Shown here piece after piece: positions 1-8,954 of a stretch of DNA of 49,461 nucleotides. Source of the DNA: Robiginitomaculum sp. (lineage in GTDB: Bacteria; Pseudomonadota; Alphaproteobacteria; Caulobacterales; Maricaulaceae); assembly GCA_021647375.1 (NCBI GenBank), contig JAKIUV010000009.1, forward strand, positions 1 to 49,461, given 5' to 3'. Position numbers and translations under genes: made by a program. Under the pieces are notes generated by a model that made no database searches, was not told the DNA's origin, and saw only the letters and a program-made list of their open reading frames with translations. Position 1 is the stretch's first letter; every line of letters starts with the position of its first letter.

Positions 1-32
1 ACCTCGGTTGGAGATGAGTACAGACGAAAACT

Positions 33-803
33 TCATGTTTTACCCGCCCAATTTGGCTTACGCTTCTGCATAAAGGCCGTGAGACCTTCGCGCCCCTCAT
101 CCGATTGCAATGCAGTGAGAAATATTTGCGCGGCCACGTCGGTGAAATCATCCGCGCCCAGTTTAGCAAGCAAATCTTTCGTCAAGGCGTTGGCGACCGG
201 CGCACATTGCAAAACCTGTTTTTTAATCTCGGTTTCCTTGGCCGCTAAATCATCCGTCACAAAATCCGCAATCCCGTACTTAACCGCTTCTTCGCCGTCA
301 AATAATGCGCCCGTCAGCATTAAATGTTTGGCCATGACCAAGCCCGTTCGCGCAACCACATAAGGCGCAATTTGCGCCGCAACTATCCCGAGACGTGTTT
401 CTGTCAGCGCATATTTAGCCGTCTGCGTCGTCACCACAATATCGGCACAACAGGCCAGTCCGAGACCGCCTGCCATAGCCGCGCCCTCAACCAGCACCAC
501 GACCACTTGCGGCATAGATGCGACCAGCGCAAACAACGCAGCGCCACCCTTACTCATAGCCAGAATATCCGCATCACCACCAGTAAAGCCCTTAAGATCA
601 CCCCCCGCACAAAATACGCCGCCATTACCCCGCAGGGTAATGCCGCGCACCGAACGATTATCGCGCACGGCCATGAGCATTGCCGTTAAATCAGCAGACA
701 TGTCTGCTGACAATGCGTTGCGGTTCTCGGGTGTGTTAAGAGAAATGGTCAGCCAACCAGCTTCCAGTTCTGCTATTAAATTCTTAGTTTCCGGTAATGT
801 CAT
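33..803 (-). CDS. Enoyl-CoA hydratase/isomerase (crotonase) family protein
   Basis: This 256-residue protein has the usual single-domain crotonase length. The oxyanion-hole segments are visible as FCAGGDLKGF (about 64-73) and AMAGGLGLA (about 109-117). The segment TETRLGIVAAQIAPYV (about 134-149) resembles the region carrying the catalytic Glu in methylglutaconyl-CoA and isohexenylglutaconyl-CoA hydratases (LiuC/AtuE type). It follows the carboxylase beta subunit by 16 bp on the same strand, so the two are probably co-transcribed. Known liu and atu clusters pair such a hydratase with an acyl-CoA carboxylase, so hydration of a branched unsaturated acyl-CoA from leucine or acyclic terpenes is a reasonable inference. 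The carboxylase alpha subunit would be expected beyond the left edge. The family is certain; the exact substrate is not. Confidence 0.9.
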   Translation of the reverse strand: MTLPETKNLIAELEAGWLTISLNTPENRNALSADMSADLTAMLMAVRDNRSVRGITLRGNGGVFCAGGDLKGFTGGDADILAMSKGGAALFALVASMPQVVVVLVEGAAMAGGLGLACCADIVVTTQTAKYALTETRLGIVAAQIAPYVVARTGLVMAKHLMLTGALFDGEEAVKYGIADFVTDDLAAKETEIKKQVLQCAPVANALTKDLLAKLGADDFTDVAAQIFLTALQSDEGREGLTAFMQKRKPNWAGKT

Positions 804-819
804 TTCACATTCTTCCCCT

Positions 820-2442
820 CTACATCCTCGCTATACCAAAACTATTTGGACGGAGCTTTCTATTGCGCCCTTCCCAAACCGTGGCCAGCAAATGGCCCAG
901 AACTTTACGGCTATCACGCGGGTCGATCATGCCGTCGTCGAGGCAATGCCCTGATGTGTAGAATGCGCTGGATTGGCTATCAAAATGATAGGCAAGCATG
1001 GCTTTTTGCTGAGCCGCTAATTCTGTGTCAATTTCTATACCTTTAGCCTTGGCACGTGCTTCACCGACAATATTCATCACCGTCCCCGCCTGCTCGCCGC
1101 CCATGACACCAGTGCTAGCATTGGGCCAAGTGAACAAGAAATCCGGATCAAAACCGCGCCCACACATACCGTAATTTCCTGCCCCGTAGCTGGCTCCGAT
1201 CATCAAGGTTATTTTCGCCACATCCGCATTGGCCACAGCCTGTATCATTTTGGAGCCGTGTTTGATCATACCTGCCTGCTCGTACTTTTTTCCAACCATA
1301 TATCCAGTGGTGTTTTGCAAGAATATCAGCGGCGTATCAGCTTGATCGCAAAGCTGAATAAACTGCGCCGCCTTGGTGGCACCGTCCGTGTCTATGGGGC
1401 CGTTATTGGCAATGATAGCACAGCGCTGACCATATATTTCGGCCTGCACGCAGACAGTGGCAACACCGTAACGGGATTTGAAATCGGCAAAATCAGAGCC
1501 GTCAACTATGCGGGCAATAACCTCACGGACTTCATATGGTGTGCGGTAATCAACAGGAACAATGCCGACGATCTCGTTAATATCGTAGAGCGGTTCTTTG
1601 AAGTTCGTATTTCTTGGTAATGGGCATTTTTCGTTCCAGCCCAACCGCGCCACAATCTCGCGCATCATCAATACGGCCTCACCGTCATCTTCGGCTAGAT
1701 ACTCGGCTAAACCAGAAATGTTTGCGTGCATCTCTGCGCCGCCCAGTTCAGCTTCGGTAGCTATCTCTCCGGTGGCGGCCTTAAGGAGTGGCGGTCCGGC
1801 GAGGAAAGCTTTACCGCCGCCCTTTACCGCCACCACCGTGTCTGATAACCCCGGCATATAAGCCCCGCCCGCCGTCGAGTTTCCGTGCAAAACAGCTAAA
1901 ACCGGAATACCCTTTTTTGAAAGCCGAGCCAGATTGGCAAACAGAGCGCCCCCGTCCAAAAATTGTCCAACCGTGTAATTCAAAAGATCACCGCCCGCAC
2001 TTTCCACCAAATGTACAAAGGGCAAATTTTGCTTGAGCGCAATATCTTCGAGACGACCTAAACGGTAACCACCCGCCGTTGTCAAAGAACCCGCCTTGAT
2101 ACCGCTATCGTCCACGACCACCGCACAGCGCACGCCGTTGATAAAACCGATCCCAGCGATAATCGTGCTGCCCGGAATGGATTTTTCTTCCTTTTTTGTA
2201 TCCTGCAAATAGCCTGCTATATTACCCACTTCCAAAAATGGCTGCCCGGGGTCGAGCAAGCGCGCCAAACGTTCGCGCGGCAGTAATTGCCCGCGCGCAT
2301 CAAATCTGTCTTTGCGCGACGCCGAAATTGCAGGTGCGCGGGCGTTTAACTCCGTCAACTTGTCCACCAAGCCGAGCATGTCTTTGCGGTTGGTTTTGAA
2401 AGCATCAGAGTTAACATTTACCGTCGATTTATAGATGGCCAT
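820..2442 (-). CDS. Acyl-CoA carboxylase carboxyltransferase (beta) subunit
   Basis: The protein is about 540 residues and has the two crotonase-like halves of biotin-dependent carboxyltransferases. GNSTAGGAYMPGLSD and FLAGPPLLKAATGE lie in the N-terminal half; MIGASYGAGNYGMCGRGF and GVMGGEQAGTVM lie in the C-terminal half. Length and motifs fit 3-methylcrotonyl-CoA or geranyl-CoA carboxylase beta subunits better than the acetyl-CoA carboxylase AccD subunit. Biotin and biotin-carboxylase domains sit on the alpha subunit, which is not in the window. I chose the ATG at 2442 because AGAGGAG precedes it; the frame stays open 23 codons further upstream. The gene is followed by the hydratase and diverges from the acyl-CoA dehydrogenase pair. 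Family call is strong; substrate is inferred. Confidence 0.9.
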   Translation of the reverse strand: MAIYKSTVNVNSDAFKTNRKDMLGLVDKLTELNARAPAISASRKDRFDARGQLLPRERLARLLDPGQPFLEVGNIAGYLQDTKKEEKSIPGSTIIAGIGFINGVRCAVVVDDSGIKAGSLTTAGGYRLGRLEDIALKQNLPFVHLVESAGGDLLNYTVGQFLDGGALFANLARLSKKGIPVLAVLHGNSTAGGAYMPGLSDTVVAVKGGGKAFLAGPPLLKAATGEIATEAELGGAEMHANISGLAEYLAEDDGEAVLMMREIVARLGWNEKCPLPRNTNFKEPLYDINEIVGIVPVDYRTPYEVREVIARIVDGSDFADFKSRYGVATVCVQAEIYGQRCAIIANNGPIDTDGATKAAQFIQLCDQADTPLIFLQNTTGYMVGKKYEQAGMIKHGSKMIQAVANADVAKITLMIGASYGAGNYGMCGRGFDPDFLFTWPNASTGVMGGEQAGTVMNIVGEARAKAKGIEIDTELAAQQKAMLAYHFDSQSSAFYTSGHCLDDGMIDPRDSRKVLGHLLATVWEGRNRKLRPNSFGIARM

Positions 2443-2669
2443 TACCGCTCCTCTAATAATGTTTTTAGAATTGAGATTGGCGCCGGCTTGTCTCGTCCGT
2501 ACCAGCCCCAACCAAATTCATGGATACAGACCCCAAACGTCACGGCGCCACCGACGCGGCGCCCGGCAAAGACAATATCCGCGCTTGCCGTAAAACTGGT
2601 TTTTATGGCGCGTTCACCATATTGTTTGACGGCGCGCTTGACTTCGTGAACAAAATGAATAATCCTCAT
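2442..2669 (-). CDS. Small hypothetical ORF, coupled to the carboxylase gene
   Basis: This 75-residue frame has no domain I recognise. Its TAA stop shares one base with the carboxylase ATG at 2442, an arrangement typical of translational coupling, and the carboxylase ribosome-binding site lies in its last codons. It fills nearly all of the space between the carboxylase and the divergent acyl-CoA dehydrogenase, leaving only 37 bp for two promoters. The product is basic at the N-terminus and has a Gly/Trp-rich C-terminal half. It may be a real small protein or simply an open leader. Confidence 0.3.
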   Translation of the reverse strand: MRIIHFVHEVKRAVKQYGERAIKTSFTASADIVFAGRRVGGAVTFGVCIHEFGWGWYGRDKPAPISILKTLLEER

Positions 2670-2706
2670 ATATACTGAATATACCTCATTATTTGAGAGT
2701 CAAGTT

Positions 2707-3933
2707 ATGACTAAGCCGACCAAACAAGAACTTAAAGAATATACTGCCGACGCAGATGCCTGGTTTAGTGAACACACACCACGTGATGTCGGCTTTATGT
2801 TGCCGCTAACTTTTATGGAGGTGGGCACCGACCAGCAGTTTGATTTCTTACGGACGTGGCAGCGTAAACAATATGAGGCTGGCTATCTCGGCGCACATTG
2901 GCCCAAAGAATACGGCGGCGGCGGTCTACACCCAAAATTCCAAACTGCGGCAAGCACAGTCATGCAAAAGCACAATGTACCCATTACCTTAAACGCCATT
3001 GGCACCAATTGGGCCGGACCCCTCCTGCTTGATATTGGCAGTGAAGCCCACAAGAAAAAATATATCAAGGGCATATTGTCCGCCGAAGATATTTGGTGTC
3101 AGGGGTTTTCCGAACCAGATAATGGTTCTGATTTGGGCGGACTTAAACTCAGGGCAGAGCGAGACGGCGATAACTATATCCTAAACGGTAGCAAGATTTG
3201 GACGACCTTGGGCGCACATGCAAAATACATGATTTTGCTGGCACGCTCCGACCCTGACCCAAAAAGCAAATATGCAGGTATGAGCTTCATCCTCACCCCT
3301 ATGGATGCGCCCGGCATCAGCATAAAAAAAATTAAAAAAATTACTGGCGAACACGGCTTCACCCAAACTTTTTTCGAAAATGCGAGCATTCCGGCAGACG
3401 GTTTGGTCGGGGCAGAGGGTCAAGGCTGGCGGGTTGCTATGCAGTTGTTGGAATACGAACGCGGCGCACGCGCAGGACAGGCAGGCGGGATCATCATGCA
3501 AACGCCGGACGCCTTTGCTATTGTTGATCTGGCGCGCACAGCAATCAGGGACGGCAAGCCTGCTATCGATGACCCGGTACTCCGTGATAAATTGGTCGAT
3601 TTCATTATTGAAATTCACGCCCAAAACCTGAACCAAACTCGCGCCAAAATCCCGGGTTTAAATTCTGAACATCCCACTGGTTTAATGCTGATGAATAAAT
3701 TGGTTTTTAGCGAGCAAGCACGCGAGATAAGCCTGTTCGCCATGACTTTACTGGGTGAAAACAGCGCGTGGTATGTGGACGAAACCAATGCGCCGGACGG
3801 CGGGTTATGGGCGCGCTCATACCTGAATGCATTTTCGGCCACCATCGGCGGCGGGACATCGGAAATCCAGCACAACATACTTGCAGAGCATGTGCTGGGG
3901 CTTCCCAAAGACAATATAAAAGTTGATGCATGA
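2707..3933 (+). CDS. Acyl-CoA dehydrogenase, first of an overlapping pair
   Basis: The 408-residue protein has the full acyl-CoA dehydrogenase fold. The FAD/substrate-binding segment GFSEPDNGSDLGGL precedes NGSKIWTTLGAHA in the middle domain, and the C-terminal helical domain ends with ATIGGGTSEIQHNILAE. The N-terminus (WFSEHTPRDVGF) and the segment HWPKEYGGGGL resemble the large subunit of two-gene dehydrogenases such as PimC or the steroid-degrading FadE pairs. The start is ATG 2707, preceded by GAGAG. The stop overlaps the next gene by 4 bp (ATGA), which supports a co-translated heteromeric enzyme. It probably performs alpha,beta-dehydrogenation of a bulky or branched acyl-CoA with electron transfer to ETF. 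Substrate is unknown. Confidence 0.9.
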   Translation: MTKPTKQELKEYTADADAWFSEHTPRDVGFMLPLTFMEVGTDQQFDFLRTWQRKQYEAGYLGAHWPKEYGGGGLHPKFQTAASTVMQKHNVPITLNAIGTNWAGPLLLDIGSEAHKKKYIKGILSAEDIWCQGFSEPDNGSDLGGLKLRAERDGDNYILNGSKIWTTLGAHAKYMILLARSDPDPKSKYAGMSFILTPMDAPGISIKKIKKITGEHGFTQTFFENASIPADGLVGAEGQGWRVAMQLLEYERGARAGQAGGIIMQTPDAFAIVDLARTAIRDGKPAIDDPVLRDKLVDFIIEIHAQNLNQTRAKIPGLNSEHPTGLMLMNKLVFSEQAREISLFAMTLLGENSAWYVDETNAPDGGLWARSYLNAFSATIGGGTSEIQHNILAEHVLGLPKDNIKVDA

Positions 3934-5051
3934 TGCACAAATTGGCAGACATTGGCCTCAGCGAAATGCAGGTAGAAATGGCCGACCTAGCCTCCCGGTT
4001 TTGCATGGAAAAATCTCCCATAGAGCAAGTACGCGCCCTGTTGAACGACAAACAAGGTTATAGCGAAAGCGTTTGGTCAGAAATAGTGGCTCTCGGCCTC
4101 ACCGGGATTGCCGTACCATCAGAATTTGGTGGTTCGGGGTTGGGGCTTGCTGAAGTGGCGCCCGTGGTCGAGCATATGGGGCGCACATTAATGGCTGGGC
4201 CGTATAGTGACACGATATTGGCCGCACAAATCATAAACAGTGTCGCGAGCGAAGACCAAAAGCAATCCTACCTCCCGCAAATATGCGCAGGCCGGACGTG
4301 CGCCTTGGGATTGTCGGAACCTCACGGCGATTGGGACTTGGGTAAAATCACCACACAAGCAAGCCCTAGCAAATCCGGCTATGTTTTGAGCGGTGAAAAA
4401 CGATTGGTAAGTTTTGCTGACGCCGCAGACTTTATTTTGGTCACTGTAGTGCAAGACGGCGTACCCGCGCTGGTCATCCTTGACCGTAAAGACATACCGG
4501 GCGCCGCACTGCGCCGCGAAAATATTATCGATGAAACCGTGCGCAGTTATTCATTAGATTTGAACGGACTCACTATAAATACAGATGCCTTAATGGTGAG
4601 TACGCATATGCCAGATGCGTTAAATGCATTACACTTGGCCGCCAACCTCCTGAACGCCGCCGTCATGGTTGGCGGCACCAAAGCTGTCTTGGATCTAACC
4701 ATAGATTACGCCAACACCCGCATCCAATTTGGTCGGCCGATTGGTGCTTACCAAGCGGTCAAACATCCTTTGGTCGATGCGTGGATAGGCTATGAGAAAG
4801 CGAGGGCGCTTCTGTATAGCGCTGCTCACAGCTTTAGCACAGAAGCAGAAATCGCCGTCCGTATGGCGCGCGTCAAGGCGGAAACCGCATTTGCCTTCGC
4901 CGCAGACCGCGCAATTCAATTTCACGGCGCAACAGGCTTCACCCACGATTGCGCTGCAGGCCTCTATCGCCGCCGGGCATTATATTGCGCCAGCAGATAC
5001 GGTGATGCCGCCTACCAAAAACACAAACTCGCAAATTTGCTCTTCAGTTGA
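3930..5051 (+). CDS. Acyl-CoA dehydrogenase, second of an overlapping pair
   Basis: This 373-residue acyl-CoA dehydrogenase overlaps the preceding gene by 4 bp. Family features are GLSEPHGDWDLGKI in the flavin region, NTRIQFGRPIGAYQAVKH in the C-terminal domain, and QFHGATGFTHDCAAGLYRRRA near the end. It is more divergent than its partner, with a shortened middle domain (for example HGDWDLG where the partner has DNGSDLG). This is what is seen for the small subunit of PimC/PimD-type and heterotetrameric FadE enzymes. The pair most likely forms one heteromeric enzyme working in the same pathway as the divergent carboxylase and hydratase. Which subunit carries the catalytic Glu cannot be settled here. 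Confidence 0.88.
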   Translation: MMHKLADIGLSEMQVEMADLASRFCMEKSPIEQVRALLNDKQGYSESVWSEIVALGLTGIAVPSEFGGSGLGLAEVAPVVEHMGRTLMAGPYSDTILAAQIINSVASEDQKQSYLPQICAGRTCALGLSEPHGDWDLGKITTQASPSKSGYVLSGEKRLVSFADAADFILVTVVQDGVPALVILDRKDIPGAALRRENIIDETVRSYSLDLNGLTINTDALMVSTHMPDALNALHLAANLLNAAVMVGGTKAVLDLTIDYANTRIQFGRPIGAYQAVKHPLVDAWIGYEKARALLYSAAHSFSTEAEIAVRMARVKAETAFAFAADRAIQFHGATGFTHDCAAGLYRRRALYCASRYGDAAYQKHKLANLLFS

Positions 5052-5198
5052 TTCTTGTTTTGCCGCCCTATTCTCCAAGTAAACACAAATATTCACAGCC
5101 TAAACTCAAATTAGGGTGCGGTTTCTAATCTTTGTGCTTATCTGTTCATTATCAGATTTCAACGGCTGCATTCAGCGCCATAACAAAGGACTAAGACC

Positions 5199-5642
5199 AT
5201 GACTAAAACGACAACAAAGACTACAAAAACGGCTAAAAAAATAGAAGCCACAAAAACTAGCTTCGTAGCTAACCTCAAAACACCTGCGATCGTTCGCAAA
5301 GGTTTCCGCGCCTATGTTGGTGTATTTGGTGCCGCTTATGAAGCTGCCCAACCTGTTTTTGATAAGGCCGTCAAAAACTATGACGACTATGCGGCTCGCG
5401 GTGAAAAATTGGAAACCGTTGCAACAACTTACGCCAAAGACACCCGCAAATCTGTTACTGAATTTGCTAAAGCCCGCTTCGAGAAACGCTCTGCGCAACT
5501 TCGCTCGTTCGTACCGGGTGCCGCTAATGACCGCGTTCAAGAGCTGGAAGCTGAAATTTCCAAGCTGAACAAAAAAATCGCTGGTTTTGCTAAAAAAGCT
5601 ACGAAGGCAGTTGCCCCAAAGGCATCAAATAAAGCTGCTTAA
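5199..5642 (+). CDS. Phasin family protein
   Basis: The product is 147 residues, rich in Lys and Ala. It has a helical centre (about 28-105) resembling phasins, the amphipathic proteins that coat PHA granules, and a Lys/Ala-rich C-terminal tail. A predicted coiled-coil stretch (ELEAEISKLNKKIAGFAKKA) precedes the tail. AAAGGA at 5184-5190 supports the ATG at 5199. It stands alone between the dehydrogenases and the PHA synthase and is followed by a strong terminator, so it is probably its own transcription unit, as is usual for abundant phasins. The family call rests on composition, length and the neighbouring PHA locus. Confidence 0.75.
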   Translation: MTKTTTKTTKTAKKIEATKTSFVANLKTPAIVRKGFRAYVGVFGAAYEAAQPVFDKAVKNYDDYAARGEKLETVATTYAKDTRKSVTEFAKARFEKRSAQLRSFVPGAANDRVQELEAEISKLNKKIAGFAKKATKAVAPKASNKAA

Positions 5643-5713
5643 TTTGTGACTTTTGTCGCAAATAAGAACGCTAGAACGGCTTTGCTTCCCCCAGAATAAT
5701 GAGCCGTTTACTG

Positions 5714-5761
5714 AAAAAGGCGCTCCAATCACCTGCAAAAGGTCGGCGGAGCGCCTTTTTT
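5714..5761 (+). terminator. Rho-independent terminator after the phasin gene
   Basis: AAAAAGGCGCTCC (5714-5726) pairs perfectly with GGAGCGCCTTTTT (5748-5760) across a 21-nt loop, and the 3' arm ends in a run of six T. It lies 71 bp after the phasin stop and 86 bp before the PHA synthase start, separating the two transcription units. Confidence 0.85.
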
Positions 5762-5846
5762 GTACCATTTACAGAGCGTAACAGGCGAATCTAATGGATT
5801 TATTTGTGTGTCTCTGGCATAATAATAGAAAATGGGAGAGAAACAA

Positions 5847-7541
5847 ATGTCGAAACAAATAGAAGATTTAGAGAAAAAAGCCGCGCAATCAACTACGGCT
5901 GTCAACAATATGATCGGCATCAGACGCGGAGAATTGCTTAAATCTGTTGGCGCTCTCGTAGGCCGCGCGGTTAAACAGCCGGCTCCCTTTGCAAAAAATT
6001 TAAAAGAATACGGCAAAGAAGTTGTGAAAATCGTTAAAGGCGAAAGCGAACTTGCTCCAGAGCGCCGCGACCGCCGTTTTATGGATCCGACATGGCGGTA
6101 TAACCGCCTATACAAAGCCGGCTTACAAAACTGGCTAGCAGCCCGCAAAGGCTTTGAGGGCTGGATATCGGATAGCGGCATTTCCGAAGAAGACCAAGCA
6201 CGCTCCCGTTTCTTGTTTGATATTTTAGCTGATAGTTTTGCCCCGACCAATACGTTGCTCGGCAATCCGGCGGCTATGAAACGCCTGTACGAATCTGGCG
6301 GCATGTCCGTGGTCAAGGGCGTCCAAAACGCTTACAGAGACCTGACGACAAACGGCGGCATGCCGTCCATGGTCGACAAATCCAAATTCGAAGTTGGCAA
6401 AAACCTGGCCATGTCCGAAGGCAGTGTCGTGTTTAAAAACGAAATGCTGGAAATCATCCAGTACAAGCCCCTGACCGACAAAGTTTACAAAACGCCCCTG
6501 GTTATCATTCCGCCGCAGATTAACAAATTCTACGCCAATGACCTCTCCGCCCATAACAGCGTCATTAAATATTTCGCCTCCCAAGGCTACCAGATGTTCG
6601 CGGTGAGTTGGCGCAACCCAAGCCGCCAGCATTCCCATTGGGGGCTGGAAAACTATGTGCAGTCGCTCATAGAGGGCACAGATGTGGTCATGAAAATCAC
6701 TAAGTCCAAAAAATTCAATGTCTCTGGCGCTTGTTCAGGCGGCGCGACTTTGTCGTTGTTCCTATCCGAGCTTGCAGCGCGGGGTGATACGCGGGTCAAT
6801 TCCTATACCTTGATGGTGTGTGTACTAGACCCAAAGAAAACCGATAGCGATGTTGGCCTGTTTGCCAGCGACGCCGGTATCGAGGCGGCACGTAAAATGT
6901 CGCGCAAAAAAGGTATATTGCCCGGCGAAGACCTGGCCAAAGTCTTTGCATGGATGCGGCCTAATGATTTGATCTGGAATTATGTGGTCAATAATTATTT
7001 GCTGGGTGAAGACCCGCCCGCATTTGACATATTGTATTGGAATGCCGACACGACAAATTTGCCCGCACAGCTGCATTCTGATTATCTGGATATGTTCGCA
7101 GATGAGCGTTTTGTAGCCGTCGACGAAAACCAAGGCAGCGGTGTTGAATTTATGGGCAATGAGATTAATTTAAAGAAAATTAAAGTCGACGGCTTCATGT
7201 TGGCGGGCGTAACCGACCACATCACCCCGTGGCGCGCTAGCTACCGTAACACGGCTTTGTTTGGCGGCAATGTAGATTTCGTACTTGCGAGTAGTGGGCA
7301 TATCCAATCTCTCTTGACCGCGCCGGGCAATCCAAAAGCAAAGTTTTTCACGGGTAAGAAAATCGAGGAAACCTGTGATGAATGGATTGAAACCGCAGAA
7401 GAAAATCCAGGGTCTTGGTGGCCGTACTGGGATAATTGGTTGAAACAGCGCTCTGGCGAACTTAAATCTGCGCCCCGTAATCAAGGAAATAAATCATTTC
7501 CGCCCCTGTGCAAAGCACCTGGCGAATATGTGTTCACTTAG
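5847..7541 (+). CDS. phaC: PHA synthase, class II-like (medium-chain type)
   Basis: This enzyme polymerises (R)-3-hydroxyacyl-CoA into polyhydroxyalkanoate at the granule surface. From the ATG at 5847 it is 564 residues. The lipase-like box GACSGG places the catalytic Cys at 296; the other triad members are Asp457 (VTDHITPW) and His485 (GHIQSLL). Segments such as MIGIRRGELL near the N-terminus, VFAWMRPNDLIWNYVVNNYL, and the C-terminal GSWWPYWDNWL closely resemble Pseudomonas PhaC1 as I remember it, more than the class I Cupriavidus enzyme. I preferred ATG 5847 over ATG 5832 because GGGAGAG (5834-5840) is correctly spaced for it. phaZ begins 15 bp after the stop, so the genes downstream form an operon. 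Confidence 0.95.
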   Translation: MSKQIEDLEKKAAQSTTAVNNMIGIRRGELLKSVGALVGRAVKQPAPFAKNLKEYGKEVVKIVKGESELAPERRDRRFMDPTWRYNRLYKAGLQNWLAARKGFEGWISDSGISEEDQARSRFLFDILADSFAPTNTLLGNPAAMKRLYESGGMSVVKGVQNAYRDLTTNGGMPSMVDKSKFEVGKNLAMSEGSVVFKNEMLEIIQYKPLTDKVYKTPLVIIPPQINKFYANDLSAHNSVIKYFASQGYQMFAVSWRNPSRQHSHWGLENYVQSLIEGTDVVMKITKSKKFNVSGACSGGATLSLFLSELAARGDTRVNSYTLMVCVLDPKKTDSDVGLFASDAGIEAARKMSRKKGILPGEDLAKVFAWMRPNDLIWNYVVNNYLLGEDPPAFDILYWNADTTNLPAQLHSDYLDMFADERFVAVDENQGSGVEFMGNEINLKKIKVDGFMLAGVTDHITPWRASYRNTALFGGNVDFVLASSGHIQSLLTAPGNPKAKFFTGKKIEETCDEWIETAEENPGSWWPYWDNWLKQRSGELKSAPRNQGNKSFPPLCKAPGEYVFT

Positions 7542-7556
7542 ATAGAAAGCTCTGCA

Positions 7557-8459
7557 ATGCCTGATACATTCCCTCCGGATACACAACATAATATCCCGCG
7601 CATCCGCTTTATCAAAGTCGGCAACCAGAAACTCCGTACTGCCGTGTGGAAAGGCACAGACAAGGGCGCGGGCAAGCGCACGCCTCTCTTGTTCTTTAAC
7701 GGTATTGGTGCCAATCTTGAGATAGCACAGGCCTTTGCCGATAAATTTACGGGCCGCGATATTATCACCTTTGACATGCCGGGCATTGGCGGATCGCCCG
7801 ATCCGGTTATTCCTTACCGTCCGTGGTGGGCGGCTAAGGCGGCCAGGCAAATTCTCAAACAAAACGGCTATGAAGAGGTTGACGTGCTGGGCGTCAGTTG
7901 GGGCGGCGGCATGGCGCAGCAATTTGCATTTCAATACCCGAAAATGACCAAGCGTCTGGTATTGTGTGCGACCGCGCCGGGTGTGACAATGGTGCCGGGC
8001 GACATCCGCGCCATCACCAAAATGGGTTCACCCAAGCGCTATAAAGACCGCGAGTTCTTGAAACAACATTTCGAGACCTTGTACGGCGACGGCCCGGACG
8101 GGGCTGGCATGTTTGCCGAACATATGATTGCGCCAAGCCTGAAAGGCTATTGGTTCCAGCTTTTGTGTATGGTGGGTTGGTCCAGCTTGCCTTTATTGCC
8201 GTTCTTAAAAATGCCAACACTTATCATTGCTGGCGACCGGGATCATATTGTGCCTTTGGCTAATGCCAAAATATTGAAATTTATGATCAAGGATTCCCGT
8301 TTGCACGAATTTGAAGATGCGGGACATTTATTCTTGCTGACCAAGCGCGATGAAAGCGTGCAGATTATCCGCGACTTTTTCGACGAGCCAGAAGTGGCGC
8401 TACCGCCGCGCAAGAAACGGAAATTAAAGAAGCTGCGCACCAAACCTGCCGCCGCTTAA
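7557..8459 (+). CDS. phaZ: Intracellular PHA depolymerase (alpha/beta hydrolase)
   Basis: This 300-residue alpha/beta hydrolase matches the intracellular medium-chain PHA depolymerase of pseudomonads in length and in many segments: LLFFNGIGANLE, FDMPGIGGS, the nucleophile elbow GVSWGGGMAQQFA with Ser114, and VLCATAPGVTMVPG. Asp in IIAGDRDHIVPL (about 227-229) and His257 in DAGHLFLLT complete the triad. It degrades stored polymer back to hydroxyacids. The C-terminus adds a basic tail (RKKRKLKKLRTK) that may help granule or nucleoid association. It sits between phaC and a phasin, the same position as phaZ in the Pseudomonas phaC1-Z-C2-D cluster, but without phaC2. Confidence 0.92.
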   Translation: MPDTFPPDTQHNIPRIRFIKVGNQKLRTAVWKGTDKGAGKRTPLLFFNGIGANLEIAQAFADKFTGRDIITFDMPGIGGSPDPVIPYRPWWAAKAARQILKQNGYEEVDVLGVSWGGGMAQQFAFQYPKMTKRLVLCATAPGVTMVPGDIRAITKMGSPKRYKDREFLKQHFETLYGDGPDGAGMFAEHMIAPSLKGYWFQLLCMVGWSSLPLLPFLKMPTLIIAGDRDHIVPLANAKILKFMIKDSRLHEFEDAGHLFLLTKRDESVQIIRDFFDEPEVALPPRKKRKLKKLRTKPAAA

Positions 8460-8480
8460 ATTAAAACACAGGAGAGCATT

Positions 8481-8945
8481 ATGTCCGACAAGAAAAACAA
8501 ATCTGGCGATACCGCCCGCAAAATTTGGCTGGCAGGCATTGGTGCTTATGGTCGCGCCTTTAGCGAGGTTCAAGAAGGGCTTTCCAAAGCCACCAAAAAC
8601 ACCTCCAAAGTGTTCGACGAATTGGTACAAAAAGGCGAGGTTCTGGAAACCGTTGTCACCCATAAAAGCAAAGAAGCTTTCGACAAGGTCAGCGATAAAT
8701 TTGGCGACACAATTGGTGACGGGTTTGATATGGACGAGCGGATAGCGAAAATGCGCGCGCGCCTAAAACGCGGCGGCGGCGATGATGCGGATGTAGAAGA
8801 TAGGTTGGACGCTATCGAGGCCAAGCTCGATGAGGTTTTGAAATTGCTCAAGCCCAAAAAAACGGCGACCAAGAGAAAACCAGCCACACGCAAGAAAGCA
8901 GCTCCCAAAAAAACAACCGCCAAAAAACCTGCCACCAAAAAATAG
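8481..8945 (+). CDS. Phasin with basic tail (PhaF/PhaI family)
   Basis: The 154-residue protein begins with the PhaF/PhaI-type phasin signature TARKIWLAGIGAYGRAF (about 12-28), followed by the amphipathic helix KVFDELVQKGEVLE. A short acidic linker with a coiled-coil stretch (VEDRLDAIEAKLDEVLKLL) follows, then a Lys/Pro/Ala/Thr-rich tail of about 30 residues of the histone H1-like kind. Pseudomonas PhaF uses such a tail to tether granules to DNA; PhaI lacks it. This protein has PhaI length with a PhaF-like tail, so I leave the symbol open. AGGAGAG precedes the ATG. It belongs to the phaC-phaZ operon. Confidence 0.88.
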   Translation: MSDKKNKSGDTARKIWLAGIGAYGRAFSEVQEGLSKATKNTSKVFDELVQKGEVLETVVTHKSKEAFDKVSDKFGDTIGDGFDMDERIAKMRARLKRGGGDDADVEDRLDAIEAKLDEVLKLLKPKKTATKRKPATRKKAAPKKTTAKKPATKK

Positions 8946-8954
8946 GCGGTTTGC

